A DNA stretch of 64,000 bases from Absidia repens. Its lineage: Eukaryota; Mucoromycota; Mucoromycetes; Mucorales; Cunninghamellaceae. The notes beneath the pieces were generated by a model. It searched no databases. It was not told the DNA's origin and saw only the letters and a list, made by a program, of their open reading frames with translations. The stretch is from assembly GCA_002105175.1 (NCBI GenBank), contig MCGE01000024.1:1-64000 (forward strand), in the 5' to 3' direction. Positions 50,640 to 62,944 of this stretch are shown here, one piece after another. Each line of letters opens with the position of its first letter. Position 1 is the stretch's first letter. A program made the position numbers and the translations under genes.

Positions 50640-51600
50640 TTGCATTTACATCCACGAAAAATATAGCGCGATTAGTTGAGTAGGAATATGACGACATTTG
50701 ATATCAAGTGGCCTATGATAGAACAGCTAATACATCTCTGGGGATTCTGGCAGAAAATATCCGAAGTGGATAAGCTAGAATGCTATTGTTTAATAATACA
50801 GGCACAAAACAGCTACAATAGCAGTATTACTCACTATCTATATGGTGGGTCAGAGGCTGTTTTATAAAAAAGAATATTTATTTAAAGCATACTATTAAAT
50901 GCTAACACTAAAGGAGAGGGGTCCAATATGACACAGAATCTCATGGAGGAACAAGAGAGACACGATCAGGAGATCTGAAGACTTGGAAATACTAAACAAA
51001 AAGGACGGTTGCAGAATGGGGACTATTGAACTGTGTAAGACATAAGAAAGACGAAAAGAAGGTATGTTATTGAAGCACAACAATGACGATCAACACTATG
51101 AAAAGGTTTGATGATGACAAAAAGGAATCTCTTGTACATGACATGAGACAGGCTATTGGGACATTTTCATTGAAGCATGTAAAAAGAAACAAAATTTATT
51201 CAGATGTAGATACAAACTATGATTAACTAACACTAAACTATGCAAATGAAGTCTCCAAGATGTCAACTAATGGTGGTCCAAGATCCGAGATCTAAAATGA
51301 AAGGGTTTCCCCATGCATCTTGTAATCCCTGAGCGGAAATCCTTCTAAACTAGTCCGGACCCAAATCTAAGATCACTATAACCTCAAAGACGTTGAATGG
51401 TGAAAAAAAGGAAGAAATGAAAGAGAGGGCGGAGAGGACAATAAAACAAAAATCCACGTGGTCGGGATTTCAAAAACACTTTTTTCGGTTTCATTAGAAA
51501 CTCGCCACCATTTAAATTTTGCAGCAATCGTCACTATTCAGCATCGACAGCATCGTGGTTCTCTTCTCATGATGACTTTGGTCCCAATATTGAAAAAATC
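50640..51600 (-). repeat. Dispersed repeat family 1, copy G
   Basis: Minus strand: GAGAAGAGAACCACGATGCT then GTCGATGCTGAATAGTGACG (51520-51570), GAAATCCCGACCACGTGG (about 51455-51473), a pyrimidine tract, and the core GGACTAGTTTAGAAGG, CAGGGATTACAAGATGCATG and GGGAAACCCTTTC (51300-51360). The tail has AATAAA-type modules to about 50870 and then AAACAGCCTCTGACCCACCA shared with C, D, E and H. No ORF. Confidence 0.75.
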
Positions 51601-51889
51601 AAAGTAATTTAATATCTTTAATGTGGATTAGTTTTTCATTTACCATTGAAGATGTTACCTTCTTTACTTGAAGCGTTATGACATCTTTATTTTAGAATAG
51701 CATATTTCAATTCCTTCTGTGAGTAATCCCTCTTATTGACTAACGTTGTGCTCAGCCCTTAATCTATCGGACTGGGCACCAAAAGAAAAGAAGGAAAATA
51801 ATTACTGAGTGAAATAAAAAATAGTCCAGATGGACGTATACAAAATAACCAGTGATTGTTTTCTAAAAGCCAACCATCTTACCATAACA

Positions 51890-52500
51890 ACGTCTTGATT
51901 TATTGGTGCGCCTCAGAGAGGCCTTCAATAGCCTCTTAGGTTCACTAAGCAACGAGAAAATGGTAGGCTAGCATTGTAAATGGCACAAAAGGGCACTGGA
52001 GGGGGCAAAATGGTCTCACCTACATGTTGATCATTTCCATTTCCACCACCTTACAACGGAGTCTTAGTTCTCTTGATAAAAACATTTTTGAGCGTACTAA
52101 AGTTTACAGAGCTTGCAATGCTAAGTTCTCAGTGCGTATAAACGGACACCTTCCCGCAAAAGTATACACACACACCACTTCGAGATGTAGAGGTCTGTGG
52201 GTAAGTGACCAAAATATATGCGAGGCCTATAGCGTCAGATAGCGTCCTATAGATCCTTGTAGCCCGTTAGGCTAGTGTTTCTTCACTGGTTTTTGAGTCT
52301 GAGAGGCTATTAAAATGTCGTCTGAGGCGTGAAAATTAAAGTGATCAATAAATAGGTGAGGCCGTTTTGGACCCTCCAGTGCCTTTTTGTGCCATTTAGC
52401 GTATTAGGCTACCATTTTCTCATTGGATAGTGGCATACGGGCCTATTAAAAGACAGCCTGAGGTGAATAAATTGGTCTATTTTAAAAGACCGCCCCTTTT
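51890..52500. mobile_element. Foldback / MITE-like element with long inverted arms
   Basis: The left arm 51895-52023 is the inverted complement of 52352-52473. Compare ACGAGAAAATGGTAGGCT, AAATGGCACAAAAGGGCACT and TCTCACCTAC on the left with AGGTGAGGCC, AGTGCCTTTTTGTGCCATTT and AGGCTACCATTTTCTCATTG on the right. The right arm is also tandemly duplicated in degenerate form (52267-52335 against 52403-52470, both with GGCTATTAAAA/GCCTATTAAAA then CTGAGG). The 340-bp centre holds a 72-codon ORF (52024-52242) with no recognisable domain. No transposase, so it would be non-autonomous. Target-site duplications could not be fixed. Confidence 0.75.
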
Positions 52501-52941
52501 CCATTTCGTCCCTTTTCTTTCCTTTCTCCATCACATTTTAACTATGACATTCTACACTACATTTGCTTGCAACAGAGGGTCTGCAAATCAACAAAAGTGA
52601 AAGCGACGTCAAGATTAGTGTCATGATTTGCCGACAGCATTTGGACAAGGTAAGTAGAAGGAAAAATGAAAAAAATAGACAAAGCTGGATTGAACAAGGG
52701 ATGGACAAAAATAACTGTTCTTCAGCGATAGATAGTTATTACTGGGATTTATTCTGGTGGTTTCACTGATGCCTCAAACTCGGTTAAACTTCCAAACCTT
52801 CTTTTTTGTTTTCTTTGACTTACTGACATTCCCATATATGGTGTGGCAAGGTACAGTAGAAATGAAACATCGCAATAGTATTTAGCTATTTTCTTTTTGC
52901 TTATCTTGCCTTCTCTTTTTAAATATTATTTAATAAAAAAC
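52501..52941. promoter_or_regulatory. Upstream region of the ATF-type bZIP gene, with an exon-like snippet
   Basis: Pyrimidine-rich at 52495-52535. At 52576-52649 an AG-flanked open stretch (GLQINKSESDVKISVMICRQ) ends at a good GTAAGT donor; no ATG precedes it in frame. It could be a non-coding leader exon, a relic, or chance. Confidence 0.3.
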
Positions 52942-54260
52942 ATGGCCTTACAACCTGTCTCCAGTAGAAATACAGTCGCTGCATTGACGAAAAATACCGT
53001 GGCAACACCATCTGCACATTATCACCTCACCATCAGACAGCAAAATGACGACATACATCAGCAACAGCAGAAACAGCAATATCAACATCAGCAGCAAGAG
53101 CAACAACAGCAGCGGTATGGATATCATGACCAAAGAACCATTACGTGGGCGACATCAACAAATCAACACCATTTCTGCAATAGTAATAGTGGGGATATGG
53201 CACCGGAATATTCCGCTCAATCACCATCTATGATCGAATCACCCCCACAACAACACATCAATAGTCACTGCAGTGTAACTGGACCAGCATACAATCTGAA
53301 CAGAAATAGATCATTAATGCCCGGTCCCCCATCTCCACCCATACATCATCATCATCCTTCTCCTCCATGGTCCATGACCCTTGCTGCTAACAACCACAAC
53401 AGCAACAACTCGTATGATTCAGCATGGATCGGTCCTCCTCCTCCTGTGGATGCATGGAAATACCCTGTTATTCATCCAAATATCTCTGGATCCCCCGTAT
53501 CAATGCCGTACCCGGATCATCTCTCATCATCTCACTCTATAGGTAAGCTTTTATTTTATTTTTTTTCGAAAAAAAATTAATCACATCAGATACTCCCATG
53601 AAACTAATAGAGCTTCCTTTTTTTTTTATACAAGTGCCTGGAACCAGCAAGTTACTACAGAAGAATATGACAGAGCCGTTCATGTCGAAGCAAGGACTAT
53701 CAACACATGAAGTGGATGAACGCCATGGTGATTGCATCTCACCTACATCACCCTCACCATCGATTTTGTCATACTCATCGACGCCCATTCAGCATTCATC
53801 ATCAACATCATCATCATCATCATCATCATCGACATCTAGAAAACAAAAACAATTGCAATATCATGACAACAACGATATGACGGAAGAAGAAAACAAACGT
53901 CAACTGTATTTAGTAAAAAACCGACAAGGTAATTGGCATTACATAAATCAGGATGCAAAAATCAAAACATCAGATCTATTTCTCATTTTCAACCTCTTAA
54001 CTCTACCTTTTATTTTGTTGGGTGGTATAGCTGCATCGAAATGTCGACAAAGGAAAAAAGAATGGATAGCTCAAATGCAGGAAACGATGGCATCGTTCAC
54101 AGCGGAAAACGATGTGCTGCAGCAACAAGTAATCATGCTCCGGGAAGAGGTGCTTAATTTGAAAACATTGCTTCTGATGTGCAAGGACTGTCCCGAGGCG
54201 CAAGCCAATGGTGTCTATGGGTTGGATTCAATGATTTCTTCTAATTGGCGATGCTCTTAG
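52942..54260 (+). CDS. ATF/CREB-type bZIP transcription factor (Atf1-like, 3 exons)
   Basis: Exons 52942-53542, 53635-53928 and 54031-54260 join to 374 aa. The last intron splits the basic region, which reads KRQLYLVKNRQ|AASKCRQRKKEW: the N-R-x-A-A-S-K-C-R-x-R-K-K signature of Atf1/ATF2 factors (Q in place of the common I). It is followed by a heptad-like zipper, MQETMASFTAENDVLQQQVI and further Leu. The N-terminal 260 residues are disordered, Q-, H-, P- and S-rich, including a poly-Ser tract. Likely a nuclear stress or cAMP-pathway regulator; that role is inferred from family. An in-frame alternative acceptor at 53589 would add 15 residues. AATAAA near 54403. Convergent with the gene at 54618. 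Confidence 0.88.
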
Positions 54261-54617
54261 ATGATGTAGATTAGTGATCATTAGCTTATTTGATCTATAT
54301 GCATTGTTTATAAACTCTATTATTATTATATTTGTGTGCATCATGTTTAATTCTTTGATTGGATTTTTGCCTTTATTGTATATATTTATTTTATTTCTTT
54401 TATAATAAAAAATGTTGTCATTTTTATGTATGCTCGGGGAGTTTTTTTTTTTTTTATCTGGTAAGGTAAGGCAGAGAGGTGGGGGGGGTTATCAATAAAT
54501 AAATAAATCATCAGTGTATCTGGGTGTGGGGTGGCATAGAAACAAAAAAAAAAAAGGAATGGAGGGAAGCAGAATGGGATATCATCGTCAACAAAATATG
54601 GATAGGATAGTAGGGTT
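54261..54617. other. Convergent 3' flanks
   Basis: Shared downstream region of the ATF-type gene (+) and the proline-rich gene (-). AT-rich, T14 near 54441 and A13 near 54543; AATAAAA at about 54403. Confidence 0.5.
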
Positions 54618-55466
54618 TTAATTAGAAAGGGTAGGGGGTAGAGGTGGAGGAAGGGTTGTATCGCCAGTGCCATTCAATTTAATACTCGAGATGGCACGCT
54701 TGACCTTTTTTGACAAACTTTTGCGTCTCAAATTAAACTTGCTGGTTTCTCGGCGAAGTGTCTTGTTAGCACCGTCGATCACTTGATTGGGTGGCGGGCT
54801 TGGAGAAGGGGAAGGCATCATGGAAGAAGTAGGAGGTGGGGTCGGTGGGGCAGCAGCAAAAGATCGGGACCCAAAAATGCCATATTTGCTGGATCGTTTT
54901 TCTTTTTTCTTCGTTTTTTCTGCAGTTGGTTGGACATTATCACTTATTTTATTAGCGGTTTTACTTGGTTTGCTGGGAATAACGTTGAACCGATGACTGG
55001 GGTCTTTACTTGGCACTGGTGGTGGAGGTGGAGGTGGAGGTGATGGCAATGCTGTCGTATCATTATTATTGGCAGAGATGTGCGATATTTTTATTGTATT
55101 TTTTTGCGGTGGTTCCAGTAAATGGTCAGTTGTATTAGTGGCCAATGGGTGGATTTGGTCTACATCATGAAATACTGATATAACAGGAGCAGGCAGCTGG
55201 CTATCGTCTGCTTGAACAGAGGATGATGGGGAAACTGATGGTGTTGGGGGTGATGGTGGTCTTTCCGGTAACGATGTTATTGATGATGTCGATGTTGAAA
55301 AAAGATTACCTTCAAGTACCAAGCTGATAGCAGATGTAAGCGTCGTAGACTGGGCTTGGACACTGTCACTTCTTGATAGGGTTGCAGGCGAGGAAGTTGG
55401 TGATGATTGAGAAGGAATGGTATCCCATACTGATTGTAGTTGAAGAATAGAAGATAACCTTAGCAT
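54618..55466 (-). CDS. Pro/Ser-rich low-complexity protein, unknown function
   Basis: 282 aa, single exon. Mostly disordered: Ser/Thr/Pro blocks, PSPPPPPPPPVPSKDP near residue 145, and a strongly basic region (KTKKKEKRSSKYGIFG, then FNLRRKSLSKKVKRAIS near the C-terminus) before a final LPPPLPPTLSN. Polyproline runs suggest binding to SH3, WW or profilin partners, and the basic patch could bind membranes or nucleic acid; both are inference. No domain recognised. Divergent from hexokinase, convergent with the ATF-type gene. Confidence 0.6.
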   Translation of the reverse strand: MLRLSSILQLQSVWDTIPSQSSPTSSPATLSRSDSVQAQSTTLTSAISLVLEGNLFSTSTSSITSLPERPPSPPTPSVSPSSSVQADDSQLPAPVISVFHDVDQIHPLATNTTDHLLEPPQKNTIKISHISANNNDTTALPSPPPPPPPPVPSKDPSHRFNVIPSKPSKTANKISDNVQPTAEKTKKKEKRSSKYGIFGSRSFAAAPPTPPPTSSMMPSPSPSPPPNQVIDGANKTLRRETSKFNLRRKSLSKKVKRAISSIKLNGTGDTTLPPPLPPTLSN

Positions 55467-56420
55467 AAAAGTTAATTAAGGAAAGAGTACAAAAAAAAAA
55501 AAAAAAAAAAAAAACGATTCAGGGGAAATAATAGGCCACCTTATATATTCGAGAAATGAAAAAAAGAGGCTATTCATTCACAGACACCGAATTGTTTACC
55601 CAAATTCATTGTTTTTTTGTTTTGTTTTTTCATCATCATCATCATTTGCTGCGAAACCCATCGAGCCATTTTTCCTTTTTCATTATCCTTATTTACTTGT
55701 AACAAACCAGGTGGCCGCAGAAAAAAGGAGGAGAAAATCTGTGACATAATGATTCAATGACTTGATTAGCTGAGATAATGACATCCCCTTAAAACTGTTA
55801 GCTTTACTCTCTATGAAATGGAATAAAAAAATGGATTGTGTTTCGATATTAATTCAAATGCTATCATCACTATAGTTTTGATGCCTGGATTTCGCTCATG
55901 CTTGAATGCTGAGTTTCATTATTTAACGACGGTGTTAAAAATTTTAATCAGTAACTCATCTGGATTTGACAATATATTATGTAGTGCCGCGGAAATGACA
56001 TAGATGATGCTGATGCCTCACGACGGTGATATGCGTGAAGTTTTTTTTTTTTTATTTACAGCTGTATCAGTGTGATGATACAGCACCTTTTTTTCAGGGG
56101 AGGGGTTGGTGGAACAGTAACGGATTTTTTAGACGGAGAGTAAGTTTCTCTCGAATATATCCTATTCAAGGAATTTGACATTTTCTCGATTATAATTGTG
56201 TGAAGACACAGCATATTTATCATAGTGAATATGATATCATTTATAGTTTATGAAGAATAGCACCAATTTAAAAATTCCTGGAGGTCTGCTGAATAGCGTG
56301 TGGTTGGGGATTAGGGTTGCACACCTTTTTTTTCTTTTTCTTTTTTTTTTCTCTTTCAGCTGTGTATTTTTTAATTTTTTTTTTTAATCTTTGAGGAGTA
56401 ACGACTTCCACCAATATACC
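55467..56420. promoter_or_regulatory. Divergent promoter region: proline-rich gene (-) and hexokinase (+)
   Basis: 954 bp. A25 at about 55490-55514 near the minus gene; a pyrimidine-rich leader (56323-56390) ends just before the hexokinase ATG. No ORF of interest. Confidence 0.4.
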
Positions 56421-58072
56421 ATGGCTTCCGTTAGTTATACCCTCTCTCACCGTCTTCCGTCTGCCTCCATTCAAGAAACTCTACAAAAATTGAGTCTGGA
56501 ACTTGATGTCTCCACCGACCGTATTCGCACTATTATCAAACAATTCAACATCGAGATGGAGAAAGGTTTAGATCATGAAGGTGCCACTCGTAAGTACTTT
56601 TCTACCATATCATACTGTAACTTCTTTTATCTTTATTGACTTTCCATTTATTTCTTGATTTTTTTTCTTTCTTTTTGTTTTTTGTGCGTGCGTATGGGAT
56701 ATGAAATAGTATCCATGATTCCTAGTTTTGTTACTGGTCGCCCCACTGGCATGGAAACAGGTCGGTACTTGGCTTTAGATCTCGGTGGCACCAACCTTCG
56801 TGTGTGTGAATTTGACTTACAGGGTCAAGGTGGAAAGTATTCTGTCCGTCAACAAAAATATATTGTATCTGAACAGCTCAAATCTGGTGAAATGCGATAC
56901 TTGTGTGATTTCATGGCTGACTGTGTGGACAATTTCATCTCGGAACGTGGTGCTGATCACCTGGTTGAGGCGCTGCAATTGGGGTTTACTTTTTCTTTCC
57001 CCGTTTTCCAAACCGGTATCAATCGTGGAACACTGATGCATTGGACAAAGGGATACAACTGTACTGGTGCTGTCAACAGAGATGTCGTGGTTATGCTGCA
57101 AGATGCCTTTTTACGGAAAAATCTCAATATCCATGTGGCTGCTGTAAGTAAGAATATCTTTTTTATATTTATTTTTGTTCTCATTTGGTTTGTTATTATT
57201 TTACTAGCTTGTCAATGATACTGTAGGAACTTTGATGGCTCATACTTATCTTTATCCAGAAACTACAATTGGTGTGATTCTGGGCTCAGGAACAAATGCC
57301 TGTAAGTTGCATACCAAAAATAAAAAGTACCAGATGACAGTGATGTTTAGTGACTTTTTTTTAAGGTTATTATGAAAAGATGACTGGAATAAAGAAATGG
57401 AAATATGGAAGTGACTTTGACGACATGGTGATCAATACGGAATGGGGCGCGTTTGATAATGAACGTCGAGTGCTTCCATTGACAATGTACGACAACAAAT
57501 TAGATCGCGAATCCATCAATCCTCGACAGCAGGTGTTTGAAAAAATGATCTCTGGTGTATACCTTGGCGAGATTGTGCGCAATGCTATTATTTACCTAGT
57601 TGATCAACGGATTCTTTTTGATGGCCAATCTTCTCGAGATCTGAACAAACAATGGGGACTCGAAACAGCGTACATGACCACCATCCTTGCTGACAACGAT
57701 GCCTTTACATTGGCATCTACACAACATGTTTTACAAGATATCCTAATGGTGCCTTCAACTACATTGCAAGATCGTCAAGTCGTCAAACACATATGTGAAC
57801 TCGTAGCTCGTCGAGCCGCTCGGTTGTCTGCTGCCGGGATTGCCGCAATCTTGTCTCATACTGGTGATATCGATCGGCCGTCCGTCGTGGCTATTGATGG
57901 TTCTATCTACGAATTTTTGCCGGGGTTTGAAGCCCAGATGCTAGATACTTTGAAGGAATTGTTTGGTGATACTATCGAGGACCGTGTCAAGTTTGGACTG
58001 ATGAAAGATGGCTCGGGGTTTGGTGCGGCGATTTTGGCCATGGTGGCTCACAGAACGACAAGATCAAGCTAG
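56421..58072 (+). CDS. Hexokinase (4 exons)
   Basis: Exons 56421-56589, 56710-57143, 57208-57301 and 57366-58072 join to 467 aa, the normal fungal length. Motifs: SMIPSFVTGRPTG, ATP-phosphate loop LALDLGGTNLRV (about residue 77-88), sugar-binding LGFTFSFPV and LVNDTVGTL (the catalytic Asp), LGSGTNACYYE, NTEWGAFDN, and DGSGFGAAI near the C-terminus. Phosphorylates glucose/hexoses with ATP in the cytosol, the entry step of glycolysis. Which isozyme (hexokinase or glucokinase) cannot be told from sequence. Start is the first ATG after a pyrimidine-rich leader. AATAAA near 58395. Confidence 0.95.
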
Positions 58073-58639
58073 TCTCAGTTCAAATTGGATTTCATTGGTT
58101 TTCAATAATGAACCGAGCGGCAACAACTGTTGGCAGCAATTATACTTCCTGCTGGGGTCAATCAAAACGGTGAGCAACAATATTTTAAATATCTTTCTCC
58201 GTCAACTAATTCACTCACTTTTTTTTTTTTTTAAATTCATAGTGACATCAAACCTGAGAACTATTTGTTGATCTTCCTGCTCTTTATACTTTTATTAGTT
58301 TATGTACAAAATAGTATCTTTTTTAGTTTATATTTCCTTTACCTCTTGTACATGTATATCTTCATCACATTTGTTTTTAGAAGCCTTTTGACAAATAAAC
58401 TTTTTATTTTTAAATGTACAACCGTTGACACATTTATTTTGAAACATTGGCAGGTATATTTGGGGACATTAGATGATGCATTAGTATAGCATCTTGGGCG
58501 CAAGTGCCTCCAGTTTGGTTTATTATACCACACGCAAAAAAATAAACATAAAAATAACGGGCTGGATACTTGTAGTATATAAAGTCTAGTGGGTGTTACG
58601 CTAACAGAATATTCTAGGCTGATTGACAAGGATAGTAGA
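58073..58639. other. Hexokinase 3' flank, no gene
   Basis: AT-rich, with a plus-strand AATAAA near 58395. Only short low-complexity ORFs. Confidence 0.45.
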
Positions 58640-59490
58640 GCGGGAATATGGCTACGTTCCATACCAAGTAACCTAGAAATGTCACCTTATCGCTAGCCTG
58701 TTGTGAGACAGGAGGGGAAGTAAGCAGTCGTAGTGTGCGAAATAGAGAAAGAAACTATTTCGTAGGACATTAAGAAAACAGCTACAATAATTACATTGGT
58801 TATTATTAATTGGGACAGAGTATTGTTATTAAAAAGGAAGTTTTATTGAAACATATTGGTAGATACTAAAACTAAAGACAGGGGAATTGTTTGTAATAAG
58901 GGATTCATTGGAAGACATTGGAGGAAACATGAAAGAGACTACAGTGAGATTTGAAGAATAACTAACAAGAATCTGAGAGACGACTACAAAAATGAATTTA
59001 ATATATTATGCATGGGGAGTCTAATGAGGCAAAGGATATTGAACCATAACAACCGTCAACGGTTATCAAACAGGATAATTGTAGTAAGAAGGATTTATTG
59101 CATACGACATGAAAAAAACTAATGGAATATTTTTCGTTAAAACAAATAAAATAAAAAATATTTTATTCAAATATAGAAACAAACTTTTGGAACAAACTAA
59201 CACTATACTAAGCTAATGAAGGCATCAAAGGGCCAACTAGTGGTAGTCCAAAATCCTGAATCCAAAATGACAAGGTTTCCCCATGCACCTTGTAATCCCT
59301 GAGCTGAAACACCTTCTAAGCTAGCCCTTACACTTATCTAAGATCACCATAACCACAGAGAAGTTGAACGGTGAAGAAAAAAAGAGAAGATGAAAAAGAA
59401 AATGGAAGGTGATTAGAAAATAAAAAAATGGTAAAACAAAAAAGTAAGCATATGGCGGAATTTGAAAATCGGTAGTGTCTTTGTGAGCGC
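58640..59490 (-). repeat. Dispersed repeat family 1, copy H
   Basis: Minus strand core: GGGCTAGCTTAGAAGGTGTT then CAGGGATTACAAGGTGCATG and GGGAAACCTTG (59272-59330). The base of the stem differs from other copies on both sides (AAGG paired with CCTT). The tail has TATTTGAATAAAATATT and further AATAAA modules; the 3' part (58800-58880) matches copy D. The CACGTG box is degenerate (CATATG near 59450). Confidence 0.68.
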
Positions 59491-60407
59491 ATTTTTGTAG
59501 TGTGGTGCGTGTGTGTGCGTGTGCGTGTGTGCGGGGGGGGGGAGGGTTCGTTGAAATATGATATGCATCAGCAGGAAAAGAGACTAATCATTTTGGTCAA
59601 TGACTCAAACCCTTCTCAGAAACAGCCATTTTTATCCAAAAGCCAGTCCAGCCATAAGAACCGTTTCTACACAGTATGAACCACTGCTCTACTGCGAAAA
59701 CAGGCTGATCCCATTGTACGTAAAAATTAGGTGGTTGAGTTGACTGAAACGTAAAGATGAAATAGTATAACATACTGAGTATTTTTTTTCTTTTCTTTGC
59801 AGGAGTTTAGATAAAGAAGCAATAGGTCATATTGGTTTGACGTTAAAACTGTATTCACAGAATGAACCTCAACCCCGTACATCTCCCCCATTGAAGTTTC
59901 CAGTATCCGGTGCCAATTCATTTTAATCGCTAACTTTTGGCCAATTACGATGCAATCAAAATGAATTCTGGGTTTGAACCAATTTGGTGGCATAAAAACA
60001 TAAATAATCTGCTGTACAGTACTTTACCCACACTGTACAATAAGATATCTTTTTAACGTGCGCTCTACTTCCATGTGGTCCCTTCTGCTATGATCTCTAT
60101 TCTATTGTTGTTATTTCTTTATTATATGTACTAGTTGTTTATTTTATCATCTCCTATTTCTGTATAATATACCAACCCGATCTCATCTATCTCTTCACTT
60201 ACCATTGATACCGTATGTTTAATCGCCGCATATTTGGACGCCCGCTTTTCACGCCACTATCCTAAAAAGAAAATTCTTGCTTTTTCTGGGTGTCAGTATC
60301 TTTCTTCCCAACCCCACACTTTTTTTTTATTTTTTTATTTTTTTTTTTACTGTCACTTGTCAATAAATCGATAACCCAATTAATACCTTGAACCTTTATA
60401 AAATAGT
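59491..60407. other. Intergenic before dipeptidyl peptidase III
   Basis: A TG-rich stretch with G10 at 59534-59543. The 88-codon minus ORF at 59727-59993 has no supporting context. The region 60270-60350 is pyrimidine-rich and is the likely promoter. Confidence 0.45.
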
Positions 60408-62831
60408 ATGACCATCTCCAAATACTTGGCCGATCAAAATGCCCCCTTCTCCCTTTTGGAAGCCAAACCCTTCTTCAACTCGTTGAATAATAAGGAAAAA
60501 ACCTACGCTCATTACATGTCCCGTGCTGCTTTTGAAGGAACCCGTATCATCATTGCTCAGACCAATCCAGCTGCCGAGGCTATTTATGATTTGGTACTCA
60601 AGGTCTTCTCAAAGAAACAAGGCGAACTAGCTGACGTGATAGAACTTGAAAAGAAAAGGTGAATAACACTCAATAAACCCCATTCCGACACTCCTAGCGA
60701 TATACTGACTGATTCTATTTACTACCTTTTTTTTTTTTTTTTTTCAAAAATTAGTGGTGTTTCTCCTGCAGCCTTTGAGGATTTACTTCAGTACGTTGGT
60801 CAATTTTTGGGCAACCTCAGCAACTACAAATCTTTTGGTGACGAAAAGTTTATTCCTCGAATCTCTTGCGAAGATTTTGAAAAGGTGGTGGCCGCAAGCG
60901 AGTTCAAGGATGAAGCTCTCGCACTCTTTCAAGAAACCAAGAATGAAATCTACAATGTGGAACCTGTTTCGCACAACCTGCTTGGCTATCCTGATGATGG
61001 TCATCTTTCTGGCTACTATTCGGATAATGTGACAAAGGACGATATCATACGAGTGCAATCGTATCTGGAAACAGTCAGCATTGATCCTTTGAATACTAGG
61101 TAACGTGATATGACAATATATAATGAAGGTAGTACCTTTGGGGATTTATTTTTATGTTATTCACTGTGGTTCGTTTTTAAATGTAGACTGTTTAAAGTGG
61201 ACAAAGGTTTTGAACTGTGGATCGCTTCTTCTGAACAAAAGACCGAGTCTCACACCTTGTACGATGGAACTCAATTGACATTTGTATATGGTGATTTTTA
61301 CAAGCAAATGGCGAAGGTGGCTGAAAACATACGATGCTCTATTCCTGTGGCTGCCAACAGTAATCAAGAAAACATGTTGAAATCTTACTATGACTCCTTC
61401 AAGTCTGGATCTATTGAAGAACATATGGAATCTCAACGCCATTGGCTCCGTGATATCAATCCTCTCGTGGAAACCAATATTGGTATGAACAAAATGACAT
61501 GTCAAATTTGGTTATGACATATCCGTTTCTAATTATATAATCAATCTCCATTATAAATTTGATTAGGTTTTATTGAAAGCTATCGTGATCCACAAGGTGT
61601 ACGTGCTGAATGGGAAGGCTTTGTCGCAATGGTGAACAAGGAGCAGACCGAAAAGTTTAACAACTTGGTAGAACAGGCACCACTTTTTGTATCTCGTTTA
61701 CCTTGGTTGCCTACTTTTGAACGTGATACCATCAACAAACCTGACTTTACCTCACTTGAAGTGCTTTCCTTTGCTACCTGTGGTATCCCTGCTGGCATCA
61801 ACATCCCCAATTACACCCAGGTGACACAGAAACTTGGTTCCAAGAACGTCTCCCTCGGTAATGTGATTTCCGCTACCTCACCTGGAGAAAAATTCCCATT
61901 TATTGTCGCAGAGGACCTCGATTTGTATCAACGACTCCGCAATCCGGCGTTTGAAGTTCAAGTCGGAACCCACGAACTTGGTCATGGGACTGGCAAGGTA
62001 TTCAACGAAGATGCTGATGGAAAACTCGATTTTGATCCCAAAAAGGTCAATCATCCCTTCACCAATCAACCTCTCACATCTTGGTACAAGCCTGGACAAA
62101 CGTTTAACTCGGTGTTTGGTGGTATCGCTTCTAGTTATGAAGAATGCCGCGCTGAATGTATTGCTTTGGTCTTGTCTCCTGATGATGATATCTTGAAGAT
62201 TTTTGGCTATCAAGGACAAGAGGCTGAAGATATTCTCTATGTGATGTACCTCAACATGGCTCGTGCTGGTCTTGCAGCCCTCGAATATTATGATCCTGTC
62301 GCCAAAAAGGTAAGAAATGCATATACCACTTTTTTTCATTATTATTATTATTATCATTGAATGGTAGTGTCTTACAAACTCATCAATCTTTCTATCCGGT
62401 TATTGTTATAGTGGGGCCAGGCACATATGCAAGCAAGGTATGCAATTACCAGGATCATGATTCAAGCTGGACAAGGATTTCTCTCTATTGATAAAGCTGA
62501 AGATAATGCTGGCATGGAGACTCTGGAAATCCGATTGGATCGTACCAAAATTCGATCCGTAGGCCGTCCTGCTGTGGCAACATTTTTAGAAAAACTTCAA
62601 GTATACAAGGCGACGGCGGATGTAGAACAAGGAACCGATTTGTATGTAAGTACTACCTCAGTACCGGACGATTGGGTTAGTATGCGAGATACTGTCATTC
62701 GAAACAAGCAACCTCGAAAAGTCTTTGTACAAGGAAATACATCGCTCGATGCCAATGGTCAAGTTGTGTTGAAGGAATATGAAGCATCCCCTATTGGTAT
62801 GATCCAAAGCTATATTGAACGATCTGTTTAG
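60408..62831 (+). CDS. DPP3: Dipeptidyl peptidase III, M49 family (5 exons), with HELGH zinc motif
   Basis: Exons 60408-60658, 60755-61099, 61187-61482, 61567-62309 and 62412-62831 join to 684 aa. Recognised from DDGHLSGYYSDNVTKDDI, FIESYRDPQGVRAEWEGFVA, LSFATCGIPAGINIPNY, VQVGTHELGHGTGKVF, SSYEECRAECIALVLS and WGQAHMQARYAI. M49 enzymes are cytosolic zinc exopeptidases that remove dipeptides from peptide N-termini. The second zinc ligand motif EECRAE (about residue 489) is intact. The first motif, normally HELLGH, reads HELGH here (about residue 433): one Leu is missing and the frame is kept. That makes it a classic HExxH spacing. The codons CAC GAA CTT GGT CAT are clear, with no nearby frame break. 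Start is the first ATG. AATAAA at about 62937. Confidence 0.95.
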
Positions 62832-62944
62832 AATTTTAGTTTTATAGAGTTTTTCTAGTTGTATATACTTTGATATCTTTACTTTTAGTTAGTTATTTGT
62901 CTTTTATTGTTATTATTATCATTACTATTATTATTGAATAAACG

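Noticed and set aside
52024..52242. 72-codon ORF inside the foldback element as a transposase
   Set aside because: Too short, with no DDE or other transposase motif.
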